Source: DATFVA01 sp963745945 (lineage in GTDB: Bacteria > Bacteroidota > Ignavibacteria > Ignavibacteriales > Ignavibacteriaceae). Taken from it: a stretch of DNA of 64,000 nucleotides. The stretch lies in NCBI GenBank assembly GCA_963745945.1, contig CAVUZG010000001.1, positions 40,212 through 104,211 of the forward strand, given 5' to 3'. Below are positions 1-10,000 of the stretch, one piece after another. How positions within the stretch are numbered: the stretch's first letter is position 1; each line of letters starts with the position of its first letter. The translations under genes were made by a program, and so were the position numbers. A model generated the notes under the pieces. That model was not told the DNA's origin. It ran no database searches and was given only the letters and a program-made list of their open reading frames with translations.

Positions 1-1483
1 AAAAATCTTAAGTTGAGATTTGTAGATAATGACTTAGATATTAATTGTAAACAATTAAATATCCAGGGAATTTCAGGAAACGTATACAAAGCAAATATAG
101 ATCTAAAGAAAAATAATCTCGTCTCAAAAATTTACTTTCAAATACTTTTTGGTTTTAAAGCTGAAAATAGCGGATCAGCTGATTTTAAATTTACCGGAGT
201 ATTTAAATCAGGCGGAAAAACAATAGGCTATATTCAACCTACAGATAAATTCGAAAAAGATGATTCACTAAAATTTTTATCTGCCACACTTAATTTTTAT
301 AAACCCCAGAAGTATGCAGATAATGCTGTATCTTTTCTTCCGGGTTCAGCGTTAAACATCAATCTTAATAAAACCGATGTTAATAATTTACTATCAGAGT
401 TCTGGATTAAAATTAATAATCCACAAACAGATTTTCTTAAGATTGTAAACAAACAAACCGGAAAAACAATTTATGATATTTCTACAAATCCTTTCCAGAT
501 GGTTGCAATCCGGTCGGAAGATCATTTCGATGAGGAATCCTTAAACCCATATTTTTTAAGCAGAAGTGTTTGGTATCATGTTGCAATTTTATCATCTTCT
601 TTAAATGATAATATTAGTTTCTATTGCAACAACACTCTTATTGGCAGGAACAAACTACCTGCAATTTTGAAAACCAGTGATCTGGAATGGGAATTTGTAA
701 ATGACTCACAGAATAAAAATTTTCAAATGGATGTATTGCGGTTTGTAAATTTTAACAATGATATTGAGCTTTCTTTTCTCAACAAAAATTACATGAATTT
801 CAGTGCTGATAGTTCAAGCGTACTTTATCAGTTCAATTTTAAAAATGAAGAAGAACTTTATCTTGCGAAAGATGAGATAAACATTTCATATAATTCAGTT
901 GATTTTATTAAATCTGATGCTCCAATTTTTGCACGTGCACCTGAGCTTAATATAAATCTGCTTGGAAATTCTTATGAATTAACGTGGAGCGGCGGGGATT
1001 TTAAACAGGCGCAGTCTTATGTACTTGAAAAATCATTAAACAATTCCGATTATAAACCTGTCTGTACAGTTCAGGCTGAAAATACTCCCGAGAAAAAATA
1101 TTCTCTTACTTGATGTAAAAGATCCGAATGCAGAAATTGTATTTTACAGGATAAAACAGTTAAACGCAGATGGCTCTGCAGTCTATTCTTCGCAGGTAAA
1201 AATAGGGCAGGGCGCAACAGATCCTTTTGTAGTTGAACAGAATTATCCAAACCCGTTCAATCCGAGAACAAGTATAGTTGTCGAACTGCTTGAAGATTCT
1301 GATGTGGATATTACTATATACAATCTTGAAGGGAAGGAAATTGCAAAACTATTTAAAGGATTCTTAACCAGCGGTACTCATAAATTTTCATTTGATGCAG
1401 CAGAACTTCCTTCAGGGATTTACCTTTATAAGGTTTCCACACCAAATTACTCAAATACTAAAAAAATGATTCTCACCAAGTAA
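1..1483 (+). CDS. Secreted T9SS-tagged protein, 5'-truncated and frameshifted
   Basis: The reading frame is open at the left edge, so this is the C-terminal part of a longer protein. The first frame runs to a stop at 1111-1113. Removing one T at 1110/1111 restores a continuous frame to TAA at 1481-1483 (reading YSLT then DVKDPNAE), so this is one gene with a +1 frameshift. The middle looks like a LamG/concanavalin-type beta-sandwich (FWIKINNP..., WYHVAIL...). A fibronectin-like strand pattern follows. The end is a T9SS type-A sorting domain: NYPNPFNPRTSI, then SGIYLYKV and KKMILTK. Such proteins are exported through the outer membrane and often anchored at the surface. The specific function is unknown. 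The frameshift may be a sequencing error or real decay. Confidence 0.72.
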
Positions 1484-1552
1484 ACTGATTTACTTTTTAA
1501 ATAATTACATCTATATTTATCCGGTTAATATTATCTACAAAAAAAAGGGAAA

Positions 1553-3092
1553 ATGCTTTCTAAAATCTACTCAAGTGCAACTTATGGTATTGACGCATAC
1601 CTTGTTGAAGTTGAAACAAATGTGGAAAAACAAATACCGGGATTTACTATTGTAGGACTTCCCGATAACGCCGTTAAAGAGAGCAGGGAAAGGGTAACAA
1701 CTGCAATTAAAAATAACGGTTTAGAATTTCCAAAAAGAAAAATCACTGTAAACCTGGCACCTGCTGATATTAAAAAAGAAGGCAGCTCATTTGATTTACC
1801 CATTGCAGTTGGACTGCTTGTAGCTACTGAAGATATAAAAGAAATTAAAATGGATGATACTGTTTTCCTTGGAGAACTTGCTCTTGATGGAAAGCTGCGC
1901 CCCGTAAAAGGAGCACTACCTATTTCGGTTGAAGCTAAAAAGAAGGGTATTAAAAGAATTATTCTTCCATTGGAGTCTGCACTCGAAGCGTCGATCGTGG
2001 AAGGGGATAGATGTCTACGGCGTGGAAAACTTATCCGAAGTTATCCAATTCTTGAACGGAGAGATTGAGAAAGACAAAATTGTAACAGATACAAAAGAAT
2101 TGTTTGAAAAAGTTAATCAATATCATCTTGATTTTTCTGATGTAAAAGGGCAGGAAAATGTAAAACGTGCATTAGAAGTAGCCGCTGCCGGTTCACATAA
2201 TATTCTTATGATTGGTCCTCCGGGTTCCGGAAAGACAATGCTGGCTAAAAGAATACCTTCTATTCTTCCACCTATGACCTTTGATGAAGCACTTGAAACA
2301 ACAAAGATTCATTCCGTTGCAGGGATTCTTTCAAAGGATCAGGCTTTGGTTACAGAACGACCTTTCAGAAGTCCCCATCATACAGTTTCTGATGCTGCAC
2401 TCGTCGGCGGAGGATCATTTCCGCGGCCCGGTGAAGTTTCATTTGCTCATTATGGAGTTCTCTTTTTAGATGAATTACCGGAATTCAAAAAGAATGTTCT
2501 TGAAGTTTTAAGACAGCCTCTGGAAGACGGGAAAGTAACTGTAAGCCGTTCAAAATTATCGCTGGAGTTTCCGGCTAATTTTATGCTTGCAGCTGCAATG
2601 AATCCATGCCCTTGTGGATATTACACGGATCCAAATAAAGAATGCACATGTGCCCCACCACAGATTCAAAGATATATGGCGAAAATATCGGGACCATTGC
2701 TGGACAGAATCGATATTCATATTGAAGTTCCGGCTGTTAAATACAAAGAATTATCTTCTGAAGTTAAAGGTGAAACTTCTGCACAAATAAGGAAAAGAGT
2801 TATTGAGGCCAGGCAAATTCAATTAAATAGATTCAGTGGAATGAAAAATATTTTTAATAATGGCGATATGGGTCCTAAAGAAATCAGGCAGTTTTGTAAG
2901 CTTGATTCAAGTAGTGCAGAATTGCTTAAAATGGCGATGACAAAATTAGGATTATCTGCAAGAGCGTACGATAGAATCTTAAAAGTAAGCAGGACAATAG
3001 CAGATCTGGAAAATTCTGAAAACATTCTTCCACAACATATCAGCGAAGCAATTCAGTACAGGAGTTTGGATAGGGAATTGTGGAACCACTGA
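1553..3092 (+). CDS. comM: ComM/YifB-family Mg-chelatase-like AAA+ ATPase (frameshifted)
   Basis: The N-terminal part (1553 to about 2003) reads as the ComM fold, with GFTIVGLPDNAVKESRERV and VNLAPADIKKEG. The C-terminal part is in another frame and carries Walker A GPPGSGKT, Walker B LFLDELPEF and the family cysteine cluster NPCPCGYY. The two join if one G is removed from the GGGG run at 2003-2006 (VEG-IDVYGVENL), giving about 512 residues, the normal family length. ComM is a hexameric helicase that promotes branch migration during natural transformation. The coordinates cover the reconstructed gene. A single-base homopolymer indel in an otherwise perfectly conserved gene suggests a sequence error more than a true pseudogene. 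The start ATG follows an A-rich leader ending in AAGGGAAA. Confidence 0.88.
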
Positions 3093-3107
3093 ATTTTTCA
3101 TTTTCTA

Positions 3108-3137
3108 TTGACAAGGCTAATCCCTATATTTGCTAAT
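3108..3137 (+). promoter_or_regulatory. Probable promoter for the tRNA/secE block
   Basis: A perfect TTGACA lies at 3108-3113, with GCTAAT 18 bases downstream (3132-3137). TATATTTG at 3125-3132 also fits the Bacteroidota TAnnTTTG -7 motif but is too close to TTGACA to pair with it. The site lies between the comM stop and tRNA-Tyr, where a promoter is expected. Which -10 is used cannot be decided by eye. Confidence 0.45.
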
Positions 3138-3243
3138 CAACTTCAGAATGTTTCGAATTTCATATAAAACTCAAAGATATACCCCTATTTTAATTTGCTT
3201 TTTATTTCAAATAGAAATATATTTGATGCTCGTTTCGAAAACT

Positions 3244-3327
3244 GGGCGGACGCCGGAGTTGGAGAGCCGGGGCGGACTGTAAATCCGTTGGCTGACGCCT
3301 TTGGGGGTTCGAATCCCTCGCCGCCCA
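3244..3327 (+). tRNA. tRNA-Tyr (GTA)
   Basis: The cloverleaf has acceptor GGGCGGA against GCCGCCC (one terminal mismatch at 7/66), D-stem CCGG/CCGG, anticodon stem GCGGA/TCCGT with loop CTGTAAA (anticodon GTA), and T-loop TTCGAAT. A long class II variable arm is present, as expected for bacterial tRNA-Tyr. The 3' CCA is not encoded. It is the first of four tRNAs ahead of secE. Confidence 0.95.
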
Positions 3328-3345
3328 CAGCTTAAAAAATTTTGT

Positions 3346-3386
3346 TAAGGGAATATCTCAATAGTATTTAGTTCCCTTATTTTTTT
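3346..3386 (+). terminator. Intrinsic terminator after tRNA-Tyr
   Basis: Stem TAAGGGAA (3346-3353) pairs perfectly with TTCCCTTA (3372-3379) and is followed by a T7 run. It lies 18 bases after tRNA-Tyr and before tRNA-Gly, so Tyr may be a separate or attenuated transcript. Confidence 0.75.
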
Positions 3387-3433
3387 GTACAGGGATTAAT
3401 AAACTGTTCTTAAAATTTTTGTTAGAGTTTGAT

Positions 3434-3507
3434 GCGGGAGTAACTCAGTTGGCTAGAGTCACAGCCTTCCAAGCTGTTGGTCGCGGGTTCGAGTCCCGTC
3501 TCCCGCT
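3434..3507 (+). tRNA. tRNA-Gly (TCC)
   Basis: Acceptor GCGGGAG/CTCCCGC, anticodon stem ACAGC/GCTGT with loop CTTCCAA (anticodon TCC), and T-arm CGGG-TTCGAGT-CCCG. The discriminator is T. CCA is not encoded. Confidence 0.95.
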
Positions 3508-3518
3508 CTTGGTTTGTT

Positions 3519-3594
3519 GCTGACGTAGCTCAGTTGGTAGAGCACATCCTTGGTAAGGATGAGGTCACCGGTTCAATCCCGGTCGTCAGCTCCA
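3519..3594 (+). tRNA. tRNA-Thr (GGT)
   Basis: Acceptor GCTGACG/CGTCAGC, anticodon stem CATCC/GGATG with loop TTGGTAA (anticodon GGT), and T-loop TTCAATC. The 3' CCA is encoded (3592-3594), unlike the neighbouring tRNAs. It lies 11 bases after tRNA-Gly, so both are probably cut from one precursor. Confidence 0.95.
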
Positions 3595-3705
3595 GAAATT
3601 TTGATGAGGTTATCCTGATAAATTCAGGATTAAAATTAAAGAAATAAATTAGATATCACTCATAAATTTTTATTGATTTTATAAATAAAAAAATTGAGTT
3701 AAAAA

Positions 3706-3721
3706 TTCCGGAGATCCGGAA
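3706..3721 (+). terminator. Hairpin upstream of rpmG, possible weak terminator
   Basis: TTCCGG-AGAT-CCGGAA forms a perfect 6-bp stem with a tetraloop, followed by AAATTTTG. The U-tract is weak. A second hairpin (ATCCTGA/TCAGGAT) lies upstream at 3612-3630. Either could shape or end the tRNA precursor before rpmG. Confidence 0.35.
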
Positions 3722-3756
3722 AAATTTTGTTTGAGTCAACCTAATAAATAAATACC

Positions 3757-3906
3757 ATGAGAGAAATAATAACATTAGAATGCACAGAGTGTAAAAGAAG
3801 AAATTACACTACAACTAAAAATAAGAGATTGCATGCCGGCAGAGTTGAATTTAAAAAGTACTGCCGTTGGGACAAAAAGCATACAATTCATAAAGAAACA
3901 AAATGA
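3757..3906 (+). CDS. rpmG: 50S ribosomal protein L33
   Basis: A 49-residue protein starting MREIITLECTECKRRNY. The tail KKYCRWDKKHT matches the L33 family and ends HKETK. L33 sits near the E site of the large subunit. The position between tRNA-Thr and tRNA-Trp, directly upstream of secE-nusG, is the classic L33 context. The zinc-ribbon pattern is C-x2-C ... C-x2-D: the fourth cysteine of the usual C-x2-C/C-x2-C set is replaced by Asp, with a nearby His. Confidence 0.95.
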   Translation: MREIITLECTECKRRNYTTTKNKRLHAGRVEFKKYCRWDKKHTIHKETK

Positions 3907-3913
3907 GTTTGCT

Positions 3914-3987
3914 ACGTCAGTAGCTCAATTGGCTAGAGCAGCGGTCTCCAAAACCGCAGGTTGGGGGTTCGAGTCCCTCCTGACGTG
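3914..3987 (+). tRNA. tRNA-Trp (CCA)
   Basis: Acceptor ACGTCAG/CTGACGT, anticodon stem GCGGT/ACCGC with loop CTCCAAA (anticodon CCA), T-loop TTCGAGT, and discriminator G as expected for Trp. It lies 7 bases after the rpmG stop and 31 bases before secE. The rpmG-trnW-secE-nusG order is conserved in many bacteria. Confidence 0.95.
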
Positions 3988-4018
3988 CAAAGAGTTAAAT
4001 TAGGAAAGCTCTCTGAAA

Positions 4019-4201
4019 ATGAAAGAAAAAATTATTGGTTTCTTTAATGATGTAGTTAAAGAAATGAAAAAAGTAACCTGGCCGACAACTGATGAATTAA
4101 AAGAATCAACAGTTGTTGTTATTGTTGTTTGTCTTGTTATTGCAGCTTTTACATATATAATTGATATGGCGATTAATCAAATATTTAAGGGAATTTTTTA
4201 G
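4019..4201 (+). CDS. secE: Preprotein translocase subunit SecE
   Basis: A 60-residue single-span SecE. The amphipathic N-terminal helix contains the family motif EMKKVTWPT (residues ~15-23). One transmembrane segment follows at ~31-52. SecE clamps the SecY channel. It lies 12 bases upstream of nusG, as in most bacteria. SecY is encoded at 29030 in the same block. Confidence 0.96.
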   Translation: MKEKIIGFFNDVVKEMKKVTWPTTDELKESTVVVIVVCLVIAAFTYIIDMAINQIFKGIF

Positions 4202-4213
4202 TTAGCATTACCT

Positions 4214-4750
4214 ATGGAATATAAATGGTATGTAGTTAGGACTTTTTCAGGTCACGAGAATAAAGTTAAAACTCTTTTGGAAAACGAGTTGAACGACAAT
4301 GAACAACTTCGTGCAAAAATTCAGGAAATTCTCGTCCCTATGGAAAAAGTGTTTGAAGTTAAGGATGGTAAGAAGAAAAGTAAAACTAAAAATTTCTTCC
4401 CGGGATATATTCTTGTTAACGTTGAACTTGATAACCAGGTGAAAGAATTTATTCTTAATACTGCTTCGGTAATGGGTTTTCTTGGAACAAAAAATAATCC
4501 TAATCCTTTACAGCCGGAAGAAGTTAAAAGAATAGTTGGAAGACTTTCGCAGGATGAAAGTAGTGAAAGAATGGAAACTATTTTCAGAACTGGTGATCTG
4601 GTTAAAATAATTGATGGTCCGTTCAACAATTTTACCGGAACGGTTCAGGAAGTAAATGAAGAGAAAATGAAAATAAAAGTAATGGTTTCTATTTTCGGAA
4701 GAAAAACTCCAGTGGAAATCGACTTTGTTCAGGCTGAATTAGAAAAATAA
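4214..4750 (+). CDS. nusG: Transcription termination/antitermination factor NusG
   Basis: 178 residues. The NGN domain begins WYVVRTFSGHENKV and contains FFPGYILV. A C-terminal KOW domain (GDLVKIIDGPFNNFTGTV) follows. NusG binds the RNA polymerase clamp and links it to Rho or ribosomal S10. A KKSKTK linker before FFPGYI makes the NGN loop basic. It lies directly before rplK. Confidence 0.97.
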   Translation: MEYKWYVVRTFSGHENKVKTLLENELNDNEQLRAKIQEILVPMEKVFEVKDGKKKSKTKNFFPGYILVNVELDNQVKEFILNTASVMGFLGTKNNPNPLQPEEVKRIVGRLSQDESSERMETIFRTGDLVKIIDGPFNNFTGTVQEVNEEKMKIKVMVSIFGRKTPVEIDFVQAELEK

Positions 4751-4772
4751 TTTTATCCGATAGGAATACAAT

Positions 4773-5195
4773 ATGGCAAAGAAAATAACCGGATTTATCA
4801 AACTACAGATACCTGCCGGAAAAGCTAATCCCTCTCCGCCTGTTGGTCCTGCATTGGGACAAAAAGGTGTTAATATTATGGAGTTCTGCAAGCAGTTTAA
4901 TGCCAGAACTCAGGATAAAGAAGGATTAATTATCCCGGTAGTAATAACTGTATTTGCAGACAAATCATTCACATTCATTACGAAAACCCCTCCGGCTGCT
5001 GTTCTGCTAAAACGTGCGGCAAAAGTGGAAAAAGGTTCTGCAGAGCCTCATCGTATTAAAGTGGCAAAAGTAACCCAGGCACAGGTAAAAGAAATTGCTG
5101 AACTTAAGATGCCTGATTTAAATGCTTATAATATAGAACATGCAATGAGTATGGTTGCCGGTACTGCAAGAAGTATGGGAATAACAGTAGAATAA
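4773..5195 (+). CDS. rplK: 50S ribosomal protein L11
   Basis: 140 residues. The N-terminal domain has KLQIPAGKANPSPPVGPALG and the C-terminal rRNA-binding domain has AGTARSMGITVE. L11 forms the GTPase-associated stalk base on 23S rRNA. Length and both domains are standard. It is followed 22 bases later by rplA, the usual L11-L1 pair. Confidence 0.98.
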   Translation: MAKKITGFIKLQIPAGKANPSPPVGPALGQKGVNIMEFCKQFNARTQDKEGLIIPVVITVFADKSFTFITKTPPAAVLLKRAAKVEKGSAEPHRIKVAKVTQAQVKEIAELKMPDLNAYNIEHAMSMVAGTARSMGITVE

Positions 5196-5217
5196 AAATT
5201 TTATAAATGGTGTAGCA

Positions 5218-5913
5218 ATGCAAAATTCTAAAAGAAATAAAGAAATTCAGAAATCAATTGATGTAAAAAAAGAGTATTCAATCATTGATGCTGTTAACAC
5301 ACTTAAAGATACATCAAAAGTGAAATTTAGTGAATCAGTTGATTGTGCTGTTCGACTGGGTGTTGACCCGAGGCATGCAGATCAGATGGTTAGAGGAACA
5401 GTTACACTTCCAAATGGAACCGGGAAAGAAGTGAAGGTACTGGTAATTGCAAAAGGTGGAAAAGCTCAGGAAGCTCTTGATGCCGGAGCAGATTATGCAG
5501 GGTTTGAAGAATACCTGGAAAAAATTAAAGGCGGATGGGCTGATATTGATGTTATTGTAGCCACTCCCGATTCCATGGGTGACCTTGGAAAATTAGGAAG
5601 GATTCTTGGACCAAAAGGGTTAATGCCTAACCCGAAAAGCGGAACAGTAACCCAGGATGTTGCGACTGCCGTAAAAGAGGTAAAAGCAGGTAAAATAGAT
5701 TTTAGAGTTGAAAAAGCCGGTATTGTTCATACATCCATTGGTAAAATGAATTTTGATGCTGAGAAACTTGCAGAAAATGCACGGGCATTTCTTAATACAA
5801 TAGTTAAGCTTAAACCGTCTTCTGCAAAAGGTCAGTATATTAAAAGTATATATCTTTCCAGTACTATGGGTCCTGGATTAAAGATCAGCAAAGAAGAAAT
5901 TGCACAACATTAA
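5218..5913 (+). CDS. rplA: 50S ribosomal protein L1
   Basis: 231 residues, standard length. It carries the L1 signature region GRILGPKGLMPNPKSGTV and the downstream KAGIVHTSIGK. L1 forms the mobile E-site stalk and in many bacteria represses its own mRNA. No clear L1-binding mimic was identified here. Confidence 0.98.
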   Translation: MQNSKRNKEIQKSIDVKKEYSIIDAVNTLKDTSKVKFSESVDCAVRLGVDPRHADQMVRGTVTLPNGTGKEVKVLVIAKGGKAQEALDAGADYAGFEEYLEKIKGGWADIDVIVATPDSMGDLGKLGRILGPKGLMPNPKSGTVTQDVATAVKEVKAGKIDFRVEKAGIVHTSIGKMNFDAEKLAENARAFLNTIVKLKPSSAKGQYIKSIYLSSTMGPGLKISKEEIAQH

Positions 5914-5978
5914 AAGTTTACGCGCTCAAAAATGCTTCAAGCCGATCCGATTAATTATAAATCTGATACGGGAGAAAA

Positions 5979-6503
5979 ATGAAAAAGAATGAAAAGGTAG
6001 AATCTATAGCTGAGGTTAAAGAATTAATCGATAATGCCAACGCTGTATATCTTACTGATTATTCAGGAATACAAGTTTCGGATATTAATGATATCCGGAA
6101 TGAATTCAGGAATGAAGGTGTTAAGTACAAAGTATTCAAAAACACATTATTCAAAAGAGCTCTGGATGAAAGTGGAAAGTACGCCAAGTTATCTGACCAT
6201 TTGGTAGGGATGACTGGATATGCTTTTGCGACTTCAGAAAATCCGGTTGCTCCCGCAAAAGTTATCAAGAAATATTTTGATAGCATTAAAAAACTTTCAT
6301 TAAAAGCTTGTTATATAGAAGATCAATACTATGATAGTAGCAGTTTAAATGAACTGGCTTCTCTACCATCAAAGAAAGAGATCATAGCAAGCATAATGGG
6401 AAGTCTGAATTCGCCTGCTTCCGGAATAGTCGGAGCAATCAATGCTGTTATGAGAGATCTTGTAAGTGTAGTTGATCAAATCTCTAAAAGAGAAGCAGCA
6501 TAA
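5979..6503 (+). CDS. rplJ: 50S ribosomal protein L10
   Basis: 174 residues. The N-terminal half (YLTDYSGIQVSDINDIR, FKNTLFKRAL) is the L10 rRNA-binding domain and the C-terminal helix binds L7/L12 dimers. The start ATG is preceded by GGGAG. The 65-base leader from rplA is where an L10 autoregulatory leader would lie, but I could not fold a convincing one. Confidence 0.97.
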   Translation: MKKNEKVESIAEVKELIDNANAVYLTDYSGIQVSDINDIRNEFRNEGVKYKVFKNTLFKRALDESGKYAKLSDHLVGMTGYAFATSENPVAPAKVIKKYFDSIKKLSLKACYIEDQYYDSSSLNELASLPSKKEIIASIMGSLNSPASGIVGAINAVMRDLVSVVDQISKREAA

Positions 6504-6545
6504 CTTTTTAATACAAGAATAAAGAAATATTAGGAGAAATATAAA

Positions 6546-6926
6546 ATGGCCGAAAAAGTAGCAGAATTAGTTGAAAAGATTAAAGGACTTAGTCTGTTAG
6601 AAGCTGCTGAATTAAAAAAAGCTTTAGAAGAAGAGTTTGGTGTTACTGCCGCAGCACCAATGATTATGGCTGGTGGTGGAGCCCCTGCAGCTGGCGGAGC
6701 CCCCGTTGAGGAACAAACAGAATTTGATGTCATTCTTCAAACTGTTGGCGATAAAAAAATTAATGTGATTAAAGTTGTGAGAGCTCATACAGGTCTTGGT
6801 TTGAAGGAAGCTAAGGACCTTGTTGACACCGCTCCTAAACCTGTTAAAGAAGGTGTGTCTAAAGATGAAGCTGAAAAACTCAAAAAAGAGTTTGAAGAAG
6901 CTGGTGCAACCGTTCAGATTAAGTAA
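6546..6926 (+). CDS. rplL: 50S ribosomal protein L7/L12
   Basis: 126 residues. An N-terminal dimerisation helix (KIKGLSLLEAAELKKALE) is followed by an Ala/Gly/Pro hinge (~38-55) and a globular C-terminal domain with GLGLKEAKDLVD. It is the stalk protein that recruits EF-Tu and EF-G. The start is preceded by TAGGAG. A hairpin follows the gene, allowing more rplJL mRNA than rpoBC mRNA. Confidence 0.97.
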   Translation: MAEKVAELVEKIKGLSLLEAAELKKALEEEFGVTAAAPMIMAGGGAPAAGGAPVEEQTEFDVILQTVGDKKINVIKVVRAHTGLGLKEAKDLVDTAPKPVKEGVSKDEAEKLKKEFEEAGATVQIK

Positions 6927-6960
6927 ATCACACATAGAAGCAGATAATTTTCGTAAGTAG

Positions 6961-6998
6961 TAAGACGGGTGAAGTCCGTCTTATTGCTTTTTATATTT
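6961..6998 (+). terminator. Terminator/attenuator between rplL and rpoB
   Basis: TAAGACGG (6961-6968) pairs perfectly with CCGTCTTA (6976-6983) across a 7-base loop and is followed by a T-rich tract. Its place between rplL and rpoB is where partial terminators commonly balance ribosomal protein against polymerase synthesis. Confidence 0.75.
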
Positions 6999-7066
6999 TT
7001 TTGTACACGTTGGTTTCAGGTGCTGCTTTTTAAGTAGTTAATGAACATTTATAGGAGGTTTGTAAT

Positions 7067-10000
7067 TTGAATAATAAAAGAATTTCCTTCGGTAAGATTG
7101 AAAGTGTTATCGAGTCTCCTGACCTTTTAAGTATCCAGAATGATTCTTTCGAAGATTTTATCCAGGTGCGGGTTCTTCCTTCCAAAAGGGAAAACAAAGG
7201 ATTACAACAGGTATTTACAGCTAATTTTCCAATCTTTGATAATAAAGAAATTTATAGATTGGATTTTCTTGAATACTATATTGAAAAACCAAGATATTCG
7301 GTTGTGGAATGTCTTGAAAGAGGACTTACTTTTTCTGCACCGTTAAAAGGTAAACTCCGTCTATCTACAAAAGATCCGGAAACTGAAGAATTTGTTAATA
7401 GTGTTGAACAGGAAGTTTATCTTGGTAATCTTCCTTTTATGACAGAGAAAGGGACTTTTATTATAAATGGTGCTGAGAGGGTTGTTGTTTCACAGCTCCA
7501 TCGTTCACCCGGTGTAGCTTTTGCACAAACAGTTCATCCAAACGGAACTCCGATTTATTCAGCCAGAATTATTCCTCTGCGTGGTTCGTGGGTTGAGTTC
7601 GCTACAGATATCAACTATATAATGTATGTATATATTGATAGAAGAAAAAAATTCCCTGCAACTACTTTGCTTAGAGCATTAGGCTACGCTTCCGATGAAG
7701 ATATATTGAATCTTTTTCAGTTAATTGATGAAATTAATGTGAAAAAAGCTAAACTGGATGATTATGTGGGAAGAATTGTTGCAAGTGATATTTTCGATAT
7801 GTCAACAGGTGAAATTTTTCTTACCAAAGAAAGCACATTAACTGAAGATGATATTGAAAGATTAAAAGAAATTGAAATTGACACTTTAAAACTGGTTATT
7901 GCTAACACAGTTCCTGAGCAGGATCTAATTCTCAATACATTAAGGAAAGATACAGCACACACAAGGGAGGAAGCCCTTTTTGCAATTTATCGCCAGTTAC
8001 GTTCAGGTGAAGCTCCCGATATAGATACTGCGCAGGGATTAATTGATAAACTGTTTTTTAATGATAAACGTTATGATCTTGGTGATGTAGGTCGCCATAG
8101 GATGAACGATAAATTAAAACTGGATATACCTGAAACAACTACAATATTGACTGTTGAAGATATCATTGAAATAATGAAATATATCATCAGGTTAAGAAAT
8201 GGTGAACAAGCTATTGATGATATTGATCATCTTGGAAACAGAAGAATCAGAACTGTTGGTGAACAGTTGGGTCAGCAGTTTAATATTGGTATGGCACGTA
8301 TGGCCAGAACAATAAAAGAACGTATGAATATGCGTGATAGTGAAAACTTTACACCTCAGGATCTTGTAAATGCAAGAACTATCAGCAGTGTAATAAATGC
8401 ATTCTTCGGAACAAACCAGTTATCTCAGTTTATGGATCAGACCAATCCTCTTGCAGAAATGACTCATAAAAGAAGAATGTCTGCATTAGGCCCTGGCGGA
8501 CTTACCAGAGAAAGAGCCGGATTTGAAGTACGTGATGTTCACTATACTCATTATGGTCGTCTTTGTCCTATTGAAACTCCTGAAGGACCGAATATCGGGT
8601 TGATATCATCTTTAACAATTTTTGCAAGAGTTAACAGGTATGGATTCCTGGAAACTCCCTATAGAAAAGTTACAAAGGGAAAAGTAACAAATGAAGTTGA
8701 ATACCTGACTGCTGAACAGGAAGACCATTTCACAATAGCGCAGGCCAACGCACCGATTACTGAACAAGGTAAATTCCTTAATGAAAGAGTTAAATCAAGA
8801 TTAAAAGGTGAATTTCCAATTGTTACTCCTGAAAACATACAATATATGGATGTTGCCCCGGCACAAATAGTTTCTGCAGCAGCAGCTTTAATTCCATTTC
8901 TGGAGCATGATGATGCTAACAGGGCTTTGATGGGCTCCAACATGCAGAGACAGGCTGTACCACTACTTCGTCCTGAGGCGCCTTTGGTTGGAACTGGCAT
9001 GGAGAAGAAAATTGCCACTGATTCTAAAGCTGTAATTATTGCTGAAGAAAATGGATCTGTTGAATTTGTAGATGCTAATAAAATTATTGCCAGTTACGAT
9101 ATTAATCCTAATAGCATTGAATCATTAACTACATTTGTTGATAAAAAGAGTGTAACCTATAACCTTACTAAGTTTCATGGAACAAATCAGGAAACATGTG
9201 TTAATCAGCGTCCAATTGTACAACAAGGGCAGAAAATTTCCAAAGGAGATGTTCTGGCAGACGGCACATCTACTGATCATGGCGAACTTGCACTTGGAAG
9301 AAATGTATTAGTTGCATTTATGCCCTGGCGTGGATATAACTTTGAGGATGCTATTATTATAAGTGAAAGAGTAGTAAGCGAGGATGTTTACACATCAATA
9401 CACATAGAAGAATTTGAACTTCAGGTAAGAGAAACCAAACGTGGAGAAGAAGAATTAACAAGAGAAATTCCAAATGTTAGTGAAGAAGCTGTTAAAAATC
9501 TGGATGAGAATGGAATTATAAGAGAAGGTGCTGAAGTTAAAGAAGGTGACATTTTAATCGGTAAAATAACTCCTAAAGGAGAAACCGATCCTACACCTGA
9601 AGAGAAATTATTAAGAGCCATTTTCGGAGATAAAGCCGGCGATGTGAAGGATGCTTCTCTGAAAGCCCCTCCGGGATTAAAAGGTACTGTTATTAAAACC
9701 AGATTATTCAGCAGAAAGAGAAGAGATACAGAATCCAAGAAAGTGGAAAAGAAACAACTGGATACTCTTGAACTGGAACATAACCGGAAAATTTCAGAAC
9801 ATTATAACAAACTGGTTGATAAATTAACCAGATTGACCGATGGAAATACCACTACCGGTATTCGTGATCTTGACGGCAGTATTGTATTAAGAAGCGGAAC
9901 AAGTATTAAAGATACTACTTATTCCACAATGGAAGATGTAACTAAACTTGATTACACACTTGATTGGTTTGAACAGAAAAAATTAAATACACATATCAAT

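Noticed and set aside
5914..5978. Possible L10 autoregulatory leader before rplJ
   Set aside because: Only 65 bases long, and I could not find the expected kink-turn and stem arrangement by eye.
8659..9018. Antisense frame of 119 codons inside rpoB
   Set aside because: Shadow of the conserved rpoB reading frame, without a ribosome site or domain.
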